Shown: positions 46,990-59,145 of the stretch, piece by piece
Position numbering within the stretch: the first letter of the stretch is position 1
Layout of the letters: the number at the start of each line of letters is the position of its first letter
DNA from: Flaccisagitta enflata
Taxonomy: Eukaryota > Chaetognatha > Sagittoidea > Aphragmophora
DNA length: 64,000 nucleotides
Reading direction: 5' to 3'
Assembly: GCA_965153355.1 (NCBI GenBank)
Contig: OZ231127.1
Location: forward strand, 89,218,001 to 89,282,000
Notes under the pieces: model-generated
The model's database searches: none
Told to the model about the DNA's origin: nothing
The model's input: the letters and a program-made list of their open reading frames with translations, nothing else
Made by a program: the position numbers and the translations under genes

Positions 46990-49466
46990 AATCGTTTTGG
47001 TTGTAAGTTTGTGTGTTGAGAAAGAGATGTCCTCATGATATTCTGCGACAGACGGAAACAGACAGAGACAGGAACGAAGAGAGACAGACAGACAGACAAC
47101 GGATATACTGAATTCTGGCGCATATTGTAAGGCAGAGGTCGAAACAGGTCATAAGCTGAGTTGCCGAGAGGTGACTACGACTTAAAAGTGCCAAAGCCCT
47201 TGTCTGTGATTGGAGGCTGAAGGATGAATACAACTTAGGAAAGACCAATAACCTTTGAAGGATGGAGGATGAATACAACTTAGGAAAAATAAATAACCTC
47301 TGAACTTGGTTTTGATGAGGTCAAAAGGTGTGAATATTGGTCACACTTTTTGCATGGATGACTCGGAGGGGGAACGGCCCTTCCTATGTGTCTCCCTGGC
47401 ACTATGCATCCTATAACTCCAATAAATAGAATGGTCTCTGGTGTTGGTAGAGATATACATGTATTTGGAGAAGAACACAGTGAAGATGCTCAGGAGAATG
47501 AATGGATGAATCCAGGTCAAGATGAGGATATACTCTTCCTTATAAAGCCGCGATCTTAATGGGCAGAGAAGAGGATGAATATCTACGTGAGCTAATGGGG
47601 AGAGGGGTTGGGGTGGCTCAGATGATATACTGGCAGGGCTAAGGGCGCCCCGTCGTCAAAGAATCTTTTTTGCAAAAGTATTGAGTAAAAAAGTTCCATC
47701 AATAAATCTAATTGGCCTCAGTATATCATCTGATGAACTTACTGATAAAGCAAAAAGCTACGAAAATGGTAAAAAGCTATAACAAAGGTACAATTCCCAT
47801 AAAAAAAGCTCAACATTCTATGATCCAATGTAGTCTATAAAAGAAAGGTCAACATCTTAGTTCACTAAGTAGAATTGCAAACATTTCAGGATTCTAAACA
47901 AGAAATGAGGATTCTAAAGAAAATTTCCGGATTCAAATCAACTTTCCCGGATTCTAATCAACATTTCAGGATTCTAATTAACATTTCAGGATTCTAATTA
48001 ACATTTCAGCAAACCCAGTGATCCAGATTTGATGATATGGTTAAATCGTACCTCTACGGAAAGGAATTGCAAACGTATGAAAAGTGGAGTAATATCCTTC
48101 ACTATACCCAAACTGAAATAAGTATATCACCCAAAGAATTATTGTAATTATCATGTATTGCTCAGAATACAGGAAGCTCACTCAACCATTCTTATTCCAG
48201 GAAAAGATCAGTCTAGCTTCTGCGACCATTTCCTGTATGGTCTTCAAAAGACACGGGGTCACGCCACGCCGGGCCTGATCTGTGACACTTTCATGAATTT
48301 TGCTGCTTTGAATGATATTTTTCATTCCATCATTCCATCTCCAGTTCCAACTCTCTCCATTTTTTCCATTTCTTTTTGTTTTGCTTTTATCTTTCGTTTC
48401 AAACTTGTGTCTTTGTATTGCATAGGTTTTTTGTAAACCTAGATTACACGACTAACCATCACTGAGCATTTTTTGAATTTTTCATGGCAACCTCATTGAT
48501 ACAATCATTTTGAGGTCGTTCCAAGGGCGTCAAAGATGTTTGTAAGCTTAGAAACATAAAATGATTTTTTGCCTCAGCAAGCAATAAAAGACTGTCATAA
48601 TACACTTCATCTAAACGTAAAGTCAAAGATATCTAAAAAAAATTTGTAACATAAAATGATAATCACACGCCAAAAAAAAAATGACATTATGTCACATAAT
48701 GATAAATAGTCGGAGCTAATAGCCATACCAAATGTTCTTAATTGATTCTACAACATGATAACAATACTTATATCTGGACTTTAAGACTAATGGTTTAGCT
48801 ACAATCCACTGAATAAAAAAAAAACAAAGAATTCTCTTTTATGAAAAAAAAAGAGATAGACTATTGCAATATAATGCTTACATCGCCCATTGAAAAAAAA
48901 AACGGAAAAACAAAAAAAGACCGCGGCTTGCATATGTAGAAAGTTTTGACGCTATAAAAGTTAACAAAAAAAAACGTAATCGTAACAACCAACATGTTAA
49001 CTTATTCACATATGGATATCATATCTGATAGAAGACCGTTAACTTGAAATCCTTTTAATAAAAACAACCTTGTCATTTATGATTTGTGTTGGTAAACATA
49101 AGAGGTAAACAACTCTTTCCCCTTGACGCTTATTTTCTTCTGATTAATTCATACTTTTACCAATCTTTTTGATTTTACACTATCAGACCATAAGTAGAGT
49201 TCTACATTACAAGTGTGAGTCACAATCACGTCATAACCCAAATTTTTTTGATCAAACCATTTGTTTTGTAAAAAAAAGGTTTTTGTTTATAATATGCCGG
49301 TGTTGTCGCCATGGACACAGTCAATGTTGATTCCAATGTAACTGAAGATTTTACAGCAAGTGTTGAGAAAGACGATGCTGCCGACGCTGTCACTTACTGT
49401 CCCAAGTGATGACATATGAATGTCAGGACAGCGAACTCAAATATCAAAATTGGAATGCCATTACCA
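46990..49466. other. Stretch without a supported gene
   Basis: AT-rich sequence. Direct repeats of GGATGAATACAACTTAGGAA (47221, 47268) and a GGATTCTAATTAACATTTCA minisatellite at 47885-48010. A 48158-48436 frame has no splice or family support. Confidence 0.4.
47885..48010 (+). repeat. 20-bp minisatellite
   Basis: Units of AGGATTCTAATTAACATTTC, about six, increasingly regular to the right. Confidence 0.85.
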
Positions 49467-49856
49467 GTAAGGAGTTCCGTGGGCCGGCATAATCCTCTAG
49501 TTGATGTCAAACCTCAAACTTAAATGTCACAACTGAGTTTCCCGTTTTTGCCGGTACTAGTCGCTAAATGCTTCAGCAACAACTACCAGAATACAAGTTT
49601 TCTCTGTTTTGAAGTATTCTACTCTTTGGTCGTTGTATTCGCTGTCGTCGTAAGTCTCATCGCCATCATTATCACCGCAATCACCAATGTCACTGAACTA
49701 CTTCTTGTTGTTGTTGATGCTGATGATGTTGTTGTTGTACGATAAATCATAATGCCATCACCAAGAGTTCTGTTTTTGCTGGCAATACAATACAATGGTG
49801 TTCGTAAAATGACGGCCAAAACCCACTGCAACTCTCAGAATGCAAGTTGTCGATTC

Positions 49857-49912
49857 TGTTGTTGTTGTTGTTGTGGTTGTGGTTGTGGTTGTGGTTGTGG
49901 TTGTGGTTGTGG

Positions 49913-49943
<31 letters not shown>
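49857..49943. repeat. (GTTGTG)n and (GTT)n in copy A
   Basis: Two more GTTGTG units than in copy B (58623-58699). Confidence 0.9.
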
Positions 49944-50254
49944 GAATGTCGCTGCTGCTTGTTACAAGTGTCCTCACTTGGCAAATTGTCCTCACTTGGC
50001 AAATTGTCCGGCCCCATCTAAGAAAAGAAATCGCGAAGAAAAGTCATCGCCAAAATCGGCTAGTTGACGAGAATTCGTTCAAGCTCATAAAATCATTGTA
50101 AACTTGTCGTGTTTTGTTCATGAATAGCCCACGTGAGCCACGAGAGTTTGTGTGAAAATGTCGCGCATAAGATTGGTCACACAAAGGAATGGTCCTCTGG
50201 TCCTGGAGATGAGCCATTATTGTTACCAAAATCGCGGTTGTTTTTGTTATTGTT

Positions 50255-50260
50255 TTTGTT

Positions 50261-50296
<36 letters not shown>

Positions 50297-50298
50297 GG

Positions 50299-50370
<72 letters not shown>
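50255..50370. repeat. (GTT)n microsatellite
   Basis: Corresponds to the left end of the longer tract at 59014-59180 in copy B, where the B copy jumps to sequence homologous to 51700. Confidence 0.95.
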
Positions 50371-50741
50371 GATTCCTTTTATCTAACCTCAAATTGAAAT
50401 GTCACTACTCGTTGTTTTTGAAGTTGCGGTCACCGCCGCCGTCATTGTCTTCGCCGTCGTTATCACCGCAATAATCTGCGTCTCAAGTTGTTGCTGTTGC
50501 ACAATATCAAATCGGATTGTCACAATCGAAATTTTCGACTATGTCAGCGACACTGCCGACATCTACCCGAGCTCTTGTAACTCATCGTTGTTTGAAAATG
50601 TCATTGTCTTTTTTTTTTGGGGGGGGGGGCGATCGTTGTTATCGTCGTTGCCGTATCCATCAAAAAAGGGTCAATGTTATCGCATGATGAAGAAGTTTAG
50701 GTGCATAGGGTACCGCTGACCGTTTAACGTTTAGCGACATT

Positions 50742-50830
50742 TTTTTTTTAGGTGCAACAAAGCACTTCTATAATTGGGTCTGTCTGTTGGTTGGTCGTTA
50801 TTACCGCAATGTCTGTTGTTGCACTTGTTG
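50742..50830 (-). mobile_element. Family A' hairpin element, partial
   Basis: TTTTTTAGGTGCAACAAAGC followed by ACTTCTATAATT and GTCTGTCTGTTGG: the A' 3' hairpin with compensating changes (GGTGC-AACAAA-GCAC). The other end is not recognisable. Confidence 0.6.
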
Positions 50831-51425
50831 TTGTTGTTGTTATCGTTGATGCTGTCGAACATCAAATCGGTTTGAAAAAACTGAGAGTTTTGTTTATACT
50901 GGAATTTTGTCGACAGTTCCCCGGACAAAAGTTAAGTTTTCCCCTAAAATGTCGATGGAATTTCTTTACTCATTGTCGCAGTTTTCAAGTGTTCTCGCCT
51001 ACTCAGGCAGGGCACAGGTACCGCTGACCCTCTGATGCATTTGCGACTATTCATAAGTGTCTTTGCACGGTAAATAGCCACATCCGAGAGAAGAAATCGA
51101 AAAGACGAAGAGAAAGTCATTAAAATCAGCTAGTTTTTGAAAATTCCGTATATTCCGGCAATACCGCGTTTTCAAAACTTCCCATAAAATGTAAAATTCG
51201 GAATGAAGTCATTTCGTGAATATTGTCTTCTTTGATCGCCGTTGGCGTCGCTTTCACTGTCGACTGGTTATTAAGTGGTTATAGGTGCAGCTTTCACTTT
51301 TGTTGTTTTGAAATGTCATTGTTTGGTGAATGTAAAAATCAGCTTGCCGTCGTAAAACCGTAGTTTTTTCAAAACAAAGCCTTTTTATACTTATTTTTCG
51401 TATTTTTTTTTTATGTTATCGCCGT

Positions 51426-51770
<345 letters not shown>

Positions 51771-51829
51771 TGATGGTGTTGTTATTTTTGTGATGTCATT
51801 GTATGTCGCACACGAGTAGAAGTCATGAG

Positions 51830-52320
51830 GAGAGAGGTTCACGCTGATGAGAATGTCATGCCGCATAGATTGTGCTAGATAGAATGCCATGTCGAAAAGA
51901 ATGTTGAGTTGAGGAGAATGTTGAGCCGGAGGGAATGTTACGCTAAAGAGAATGTCACGCCCAAGAGAGTGTCAAGCCAAAGTGACTATCACACAAGAGA
52001 GAATGTCATGCCGCTCGCACAGCAGAGAATGTCATGCCGCCGAGAATAGAATAGAATAGAATGGAGGAGAATGTCATGTTAAGAGAATGTCACGCGTAAG
52101 AGAATGTCACTTAAAGAGAATGTCACGTAAAGAGAATGTTGAGTCAAAGAGTCCGCACGCCAAAGAGAATGTCATGCCAATACGAATCGCCCGGCCTTGG
52201 CCGTAGAGAATGTGACGAGGAAGAGAATGTCACGCCGAAAAGAATGTCACACCGAAGAGAATGCCTCGCGGCCTAGAATGTCACGCCGCTGAGAACAACA
52301 TGCAGAAGAGAATGTTTTGC
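51830..52320 (+). repeat. GAGAATGTCACGCC minisatellite, copy A
   Basis: About 20 units of AGAGAATGTCATGCCG-like sequence, 14-27 bp each, strongly varied. The B copy (59280-59475) has about half as many. Confidence 0.9.
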
Positions 52321-55300
52321 CGCATAAATGGTGGCGCAGATTGGGTGATTGTTGTAAAAATTTATTGTAGCGTTGATCACCCCAAGCAAGGCATTGGGTA
52401 CCGCTAACTTGCGATACTTGGATGACTAGTTTTAACGTCTTTACTAGTCGGAACATGCAACCGCTCGTTGCTCACAGATAACACTTGGCCACTTTGGTAA
52501 TGAACTGGCGTTATGATCCCATATTATCTTGGTCAAAATAAGAGTCCTCGCATCCTCTTGCCCACATGTGTTGGGCTTGTGCACAAATACGGAGCATTAT
52601 GCTTTCATATTACTTTTTGCGAGGACAGGGCCTGAATATCAAATTCCTCTAAACAACAATCTATCGAACATCGAATCTATCGCCCCATCGAACATTGAAA
52701 ATGCTTTCTTTGACTGTTTGAAGTCTTTTGTTCATTTCGTCGTAACTGTAAATATGGAAAGGACTGATGTACGTCATGTTCACGATACTAAGGAGGGCAG
52801 TGCGATGCGAGCCTTCCCTCTGTCTTTAATTTCTATACTGTTTAAAACATCGTCCCCACAAAGGGTAACACTTTCATTTCCCTGTTTTTTATGAGAATAG
52901 CTGATCCGAAGGCATGTTCTAGCGTAGAACATAACGCTGATGTACTCAGGTTTATTCAGTGAAATTTGACTGAAAAAAAGTGTTAATGGATGAATATACA
53001 TTAGTGATGTGAAAGTGAGGTTAAGCACTACATTTCTCCATCAAAGATTTGACGTCTTAATTTGTAACAGAGCAATCATCAGAGCAATCAGCTTGCTTCT
53101 CTTTAATGATGTTTCCATCCTTCATTGTTTGCTTGCTTTTGAAATAATAAAAACATATTCAAAGTACTATAAGTACTCAATAAGGGCTGCGCCCCGTCGT
53201 CATGATGATATTTCCACATGACATAACTGGTCTGAATGATCCTTTGACCTTCTCAGTTTGCATTATCTCCATCATGCATGATGGGAAATTGTTCATTGTT
53301 TAGCAAAGTCTTCTTCTCTTTTAGCAGTTTGTAGATGCTATCAATGACCGAAGGCTTATGAGCCAATGCTTTTCTATGTATTTGGGCTTAAGTTTTGCAT
53401 TGTCGACATATAAATCAAGGCAAAGTTTGGCGTCATTCTTACTGGCTAACTTTTACCAAAAAAACTAGGCGCTGCGTGTATTAACTGATCAGTGATGTTT
53501 CACAAGGCTTTCTCTATAAGTTTGGGTAAAGAGAGGAATGCTGTTCTGATTCAATGAATGAAATTAAGTTTTGTCTCAATGTGCCTTGCAACTTTGGCTT
53601 AAGTTTTTGCTTGGAACTCGAATTCCATACTCCAAGCATACATTTCAAATTGCAATTTATTTGCAATAGTCGACAACAGAATGGATCTCCTTTGAACAAA
53701 AGGAGAAAAAGTCACAACTTCCTGACTAGATTTTACTGAATTGAAACTGCAATTTCATCTTGACCAACAAGCCAATTGCTTGTGCCTTAAGCCATGATTG
53801 ACAGATGCATGTCATTTGATTTTTTTTTTATCACCTCGCCCCGTCGTCACGATGAAACCTCATTATTCCTGTGACCAATTTTCCACAATTTGATAGATTT
53901 GCTCGAGCTAAGAGCTCCCTGATAGCCTCTAATTCTCATTCATATATCAAAATTCTCCATGAAACAAGAATGATCCTCAAAACGATAATGTCAGCTCACC
54001 TTGATATCTCTTTGGCTTCATTTTTCATTCTTGTGAAAAGAATTAGCCATCAGCTCAGACAGTATATTAAAGTATTTTCAATTGATTGTCAATCACTGTC
54101 AACGACACATCAAATGTCAGAGTACCGTAAAGAGAGCAAACCTTAATGTTATGTTTGTTTTATGATTTGGCCTGACTGTAGTATCTAAAGTCTTCAAATG
54201 CTTGCATTGGCATGATCATTTCCTTCCAATTCCGCTCACGCTTCCATGGTACTATTTTATACTCAGCCTCATTAGCAAGACTTGTCGTCATTTCATTTGT
54301 TGCTCTGATAATTTTCATTACACGAAATCCACTTCAATAATGGAGCTCTGCACACAGAATTTCGACTCCTAGTTTTCTGTAGTCCTCAGGAAGTTAGGGT
54401 ACTGTGACCTTAGTTGTATAAAAAGCTGCAAACTTTGCTGTCGTGTACAATTTTGTACATAGGAAAACAATTTGCAATTTGTATCTTTTCTCTGATCGGA
54501 AAATGGATGATACAGCAAATGTGATTTAATAAATTTACAAAGGCTCATCCTTGCCTTGGCACCGAGATGAAATCCTTATGGTGATGAATCAGATTAATTA
54601 TGTGTTTCATTAATATAATCCACGTAACATGCATCTTCTGTCCTGAGTATATAAGACAACACCTTTCTTTCTCGTCTGTGCCATATGACAATAGCAAAAG
54701 TCTAACTTTGGACATTGTTCTCAGCTTCACGAGCAGTTTGAGCACGGCCTTTTATTCTTACCATACTTTTGATTTTTAGGCCCATTAGAAGAAAGTGTCC
54801 ATGACAAAAATACATTCAATCGCCGTATCTGACTCTAGTGGCGTTTTCATGACTTGTGCCACAATAACTATTTTATACAATTAATTCATCTTTCTGATAC
54901 ACTATCTTTTCGCTTTTGCCTGCTTAGCAGCACGATCAAAATCGTCACATGCGTGATGCCATCTTCATATAATATTCATTGGACTTAAAAACATCCACAG
55001 TTAGATATCCAGCCTCAAAGTATCTCAATTTTTACCGAATTCATCGGAGTATCTAGTTTCTGTCCGGTCATCATACTATGGAAAAATGATAAAGAATATA
55101 TGAGCTTGACTTAGCTCATTTTCTTAGATCACTCATTTGAAATGTTGGAGGGATAGCAAAGATACTTCCCGCAGCAATGTTCCAATCTTCTTCTTCCTTT
55201 AAACATTAATCCTTATGCAGTGATTGATGGCTTGATTGTTTCACTTCATGATCTTAAGTACTCTCCTAGATTATCTATTTAGTATTTGAATTTCAGATTC

Positions 55301-55689
55301 TGCAAGATTTTCAATAACGTCACCATTCCTCGGTTATTTTCACCAATTTACTAAAATCCACTGTGTAATGGCACGGGTCGCTTTGGTGCTTCAAGAAGTC
55401 ATTTCATGTAAAAAGAGCATTGTCTTTCTTCTTGTGGCCGTTAACTACTTTGGTTGGACTAGCTGGTCGGCTGGTAGCGTACTTGTTTGGTCAGTTTGGC
55501 CTATGTACAAGGTGTGTGGCTATTCAGTGGGTGCGTCCTCTATACTACATGCAGCTTTCAAGAAGAGTTTGATGCTCATTTGAGAAAGATACCGCCTAAA
55601 CCACTCATTACTTTGCCATCAATCTCATCATAATTCACTTGTCTCAGTAAACAAATTACACTGAATTGACAATTTGAAGCTGTTTCATT

Positions 55690-56345
55690 TCCAGTGCCAT
55701 ATTCGTCATTGCCGTTTGGGCCTTCATTTTTCCAAGTACATTTGCTTGTTTTTCCTAAATGCCATCTCAGTCTATGCCGTATTGACTTAAGTGTTCCACT
55801 TTAGGTGCCATATCAGTATTGGCTTATGTGTTCCACTCTAGGTGTCATCTCGGTCTATGGTGTATTGGCCAAATTATTTCAAACTGGGTGCTATCTCGGT
55901 CTTTGCCGTTTGGCACACCAGTCTGATTTTCCATTGACATAAGTGTTCCACTTAAGGTGCCATCTCAGTCTTTGCCGTATTGGCTTAAGTGTTGCAAGCT
56001 GGGTGCCATCTCAGTCTATGCTGTATTGGCCTTAGTATTCCAAGCTGGGAGCTATCTCGGTCTCTGCCATTTGGCATCCCAATATGATTTTCTAAGCTGG
56101 GAGCTATCTCGGTCTCTGCCGTTTGGCAACCCCATTCTACTTTAGGTGCCATCTCGGTCTATGCCGTATTGGCTGAAGTATTCCAAGCTGGGAGCTATCT
56201 CGGTCTTTGCCGTTTGGCATCCCAATCTGATTTTCTACTGACAGTGATACATTGATCTTTGTGTTAACTTCCATATGTATCATTTACTGAGCAAATTCTA
56301 TCATCAATTTTCATTCTGGTATCGCCATCTTGGTCTTTGCCTTTC
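55690..56345 (+). repeat. Minisatellite of 50-60-bp units
   Basis: Units built from GGTGCCATCTCAGTCTATGC, CGTATTGGC, TAAGTGTTCCA alternating with GGGAGCTATCTCGGTCTTTG, CCGTTTGGCATCCC; about ten, in two alternating variants. Confidence 0.88.
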
Positions 56346-56587
56346 GGCCTAAAAATCAGATTACATTTCTGTTGATAAACGTGTAACAATATTTGGTGAC
56401 AATTCATTTCAATCTCTGAATCAGTAAGTGACCATCTTAAATCGCGTCACTTCTCTTATAATCTCCATGAAAAACTCTTGCATTTCATTCCTAAACAGTG
56501 GAAACAATCAAGCCAGACATTTTTCTTAACTCTATTATGACTTTACATGACGTCTTTCCTTTGTCTCAACAATATTGTTCTATCCTC

Positions 56588-57604
56588 TTAAAATGATGAG
56601 ACATTGCTTTCCCCTGAGTTTGGTCCTGAGATGGGGTACTTTTTGCTCTTGGCCCCATTTCTATGATTTTTATCACTGTGACCTTCTTTGCCACAATAAC
56701 TACAAAAGGCAGCGTAGCCACAGTTTTCCTTCCGATGGTCCCACCTTCTGCACTTTGCGCACATCAATTTATCTCTGTGTTGCTTTAATCTCTCAAACCC
56801 CCGCGGAGCTCGAGTTACCATTTCACGACCAAGATTTTGTTTAAGGAGTCCTTGTTGCGAGCTCCCATTGTCAAAATTATCATGTACAACCTCATTGAGC
56901 AGTAGCGGGGTTGCTTGCCCCTCAATGTTTTTCCTTTTTGTCTCCAATGCTCTTTCAATGATATCTGGTAGAAGATCGAGATCGTAACAGGCTGCAAGAG
57001 ACTCAATGATGTCTCTTGGAACATTTCCAGCCTCACAAACGCGACTTTTGATCAAATTTGCTCTGTGATTTTGATCAAAGCTTGGTGCTCCAAGTTTTCC
57101 TTTATCATAGATTTCTACAAGTCGCTTGGTAAGACTGAAGTAGTCTTCACCCTCACTCATTTTTAAGTCATTGAATCTCTCAAAATAGCCTTTGCTCATG
57201 AAAACTCTATCACAATTTTCTAGGGCATTCATTACTATTGCCAAAGTCATTTTGTTGCACCCATTAAATTCCCTACTGTATCTTTGAGCGACATTTTTCA
57301 TGGAGGATAAGCAATGATGTAAATGCTCAGCGACGAAAGGATCTGGAATTCCTTTATCCAACTGCCTTTTTGCTTCAGCCTCAACCATTTCAACAAAATT
57401 CCCATGATCATGACAATGCGCTCTCTCTGGCCATTCCACTGTTTTCATTGCTTTTTGAAAATCAATAATTTGGTCCAATGAAAATTCCGTTACGTTGACA
57501 TGGGTCTTTTCTATTGGTTCGTCATCACTTGATCTGAAAATATTCCTATGCACTTCCATGTTTACAGCCATAGATGGAATCATACTCTTATTTGATTGTG
57601 CCAT
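56588..57604 (-). CDS. Gag-like protein with two zinc knuckles
   Basis: ATG at 57604; 338 residues, uninterrupted. N-terminal two thirds are helical and charged, as in retroelement capsid domains. The C-terminal part has CAKCRRWDHRKENC (canonical CX2CX4HX4C) and CSYCGKEGHSDKNH (CX2CX4HX4H), typical of retrotransposon Gag nucleocapsids; the order and finger spacing differ from the BEL Gag at 18018. No protease or reverse transcriptase follows, and I see no LTR pair tightly around it. It could be a lone gag of a dispersed element or a domesticated gag. Confidence 0.75.
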   Translation of the reverse strand: MAQSNKSMIPSMAVNMEVHRNIFRSSDDEPIEKTHVNVTEFSLDQIIDFQKAMKTVEWPERAHCHDHGNFVEMVEAEAKRQLDKGIPDPFVAEHLHHCLSSMKNVAQRYSREFNGCNKMTLAIVMNALENCDRVFMSKGYFERFNDLKMSEGEDYFSLTKRLVEIYDKGKLGAPSFDQNHRANLIKSRVCEAGNVPRDIIESLAACYDLDLLPDIIERALETKRKNIEGQATPLLLNEVVHDNFDNGSSQQGLLKQNLGREMVTRAPRGFERLKQHRDKLMCAKCRRWDHRKENCGYAAFCSYCGKEGHSDKNHRNGAKSKKYPISGPNSGESNVSSF

Positions 57605-57810
57605 ACTCTTATCAATCACTTCCTTATCTTCAGGTTAATGGGATTCTCTTTGTTTACCTTATTTCGAGTTAACAATGGGTTAGCCTGATGCGTTTCTTTC
57701 CGAAAATTGTAAAAATCAAGTCAGATCTGATAGGCACGATGCCTCCTGGCCCTATCTTGACCTTTCCTGAAGTTTACAAAAAAGGTGACAAGCCTCAGAT
57801 AGTCTGTCAT

Positions 57811-57885
57811 GGCCTTGATTGCTAGGCCTTGAATGCATGGCCCTGATTGCTTTTCCTTGATTGCTTGGCCTTGATTGCTTTATTT
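57811..57885 (+). repeat. GGCCTTGATTGCT minisatellite
   Basis: Five or six units of GGCCTTGATTGCT / TTTTCCTTGATTGC. Confidence 0.85.
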
Positions 57886-58010
57886 CTTGCTTGCCTTCTT
57901 GCTTACTAGCTTCATTCCTTATTTGTCATGTTCCAACTTCATCGCAGATGTGGCACTTGTCTGTTTCAAACTTCAATTATTGTCACTTGCTTCACTTTCA
58001 CTTAATTTTT

Positions 58011-58140
58011 GGCCATCCGGTCCAACGGCCAGTCTGTCAGTTGGTCAGTCTGTCGGTCGGTAGCTCAAAAAGTTGCTTTTTGAAATTGCCACTCCTGTCC
58101 ACCCATTCGCGACTACGCTTGCTATGTATCCGGCCTTGTT
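58011..58140 (-). mobile_element. Family A element, partial
   Basis: GTCAGTCTGTCGGTCGGTAG filler, CCACTCCTGTCCACCC block and TATGTATCCGGCCTTGTT end; the 3' hairpin is missing. Confidence 0.65.
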
Positions 58141-58234
58141 TACTCCCAGAGTTCCCTGTTACATTACCTTTACATGAGACTTAAGCTTACACAAGACTTG
58201 AATTACGTTTGCATACTTAATTAACCTATGCATG

Positions 58235-58668
58235 GTAAGGAGTTCCGTGGGCCGGCATAATCCTCTAGTTGATGTCAAACCTCAAACTTAAATGTCACAA
58301 CTGAGTTTCCCGTTTTTGCCGGTACTAGTCGCTAAATGCTTCAGCAACAACTACCAGAATACAAGTTTTCTCTGTTTTGAAGTATTCTACTCTTTGGTCG
58401 TTGTATTCGCTGTCGTCGTAAGTCTCATCGCCATCATTATCACCGCAATCACCAATGTCACTGAACTACTTCTTGTTGTTGTTGATGCTGATGATGTTGT
58501 TGTTGTACGATAAATCATAATGCCATCACCAAGAGTTCTGTTTTTGCTGGCAATACAATACAATGGTGTTCGTAAAATGACGGCCAAAACCCACTGCAAC
58601 TCTCAGAATGCAAGTTGTCGATTCTGTTGTTGTTGTTGTTGTGGTTGTGGTTGTGGTTGTGGTTGTGG

Positions 58669-58699
<31 letters not shown>

Positions 58700-59016
58700 G
58701 AATGTCGCTGCTGCTTGTTACAAGTGTCCTCACTTGGCAAATTGTCCTCACTTGGCAAATTGTCCGGCCCCATCTAAGAAAAGAAATCGCGAAGAAAAGT
58801 CATCGCCAAAATCGGCTAGTTGACGAGAATTCGTTCAAGCTCATAAAATCATTGTAAACTTGTCGTGTTTTGTTCATGAATAGCCCACGTGAGCCACGAG
58901 AGTTTGTGTGAAAATGTCGCGCATAAGATTGGTCACACAAAGGAATGGTCCTCTGGTCCTGGAGATGAGCCATTATTGTTACCAAAATCGCGGTTGTTTT
59001 TGTTATTGTTTTTGTT

Positions 59017-59049
<33 letters not shown>

Positions 59050-59051
59050 GG

Positions 59052-59145
<94 letters not shown>

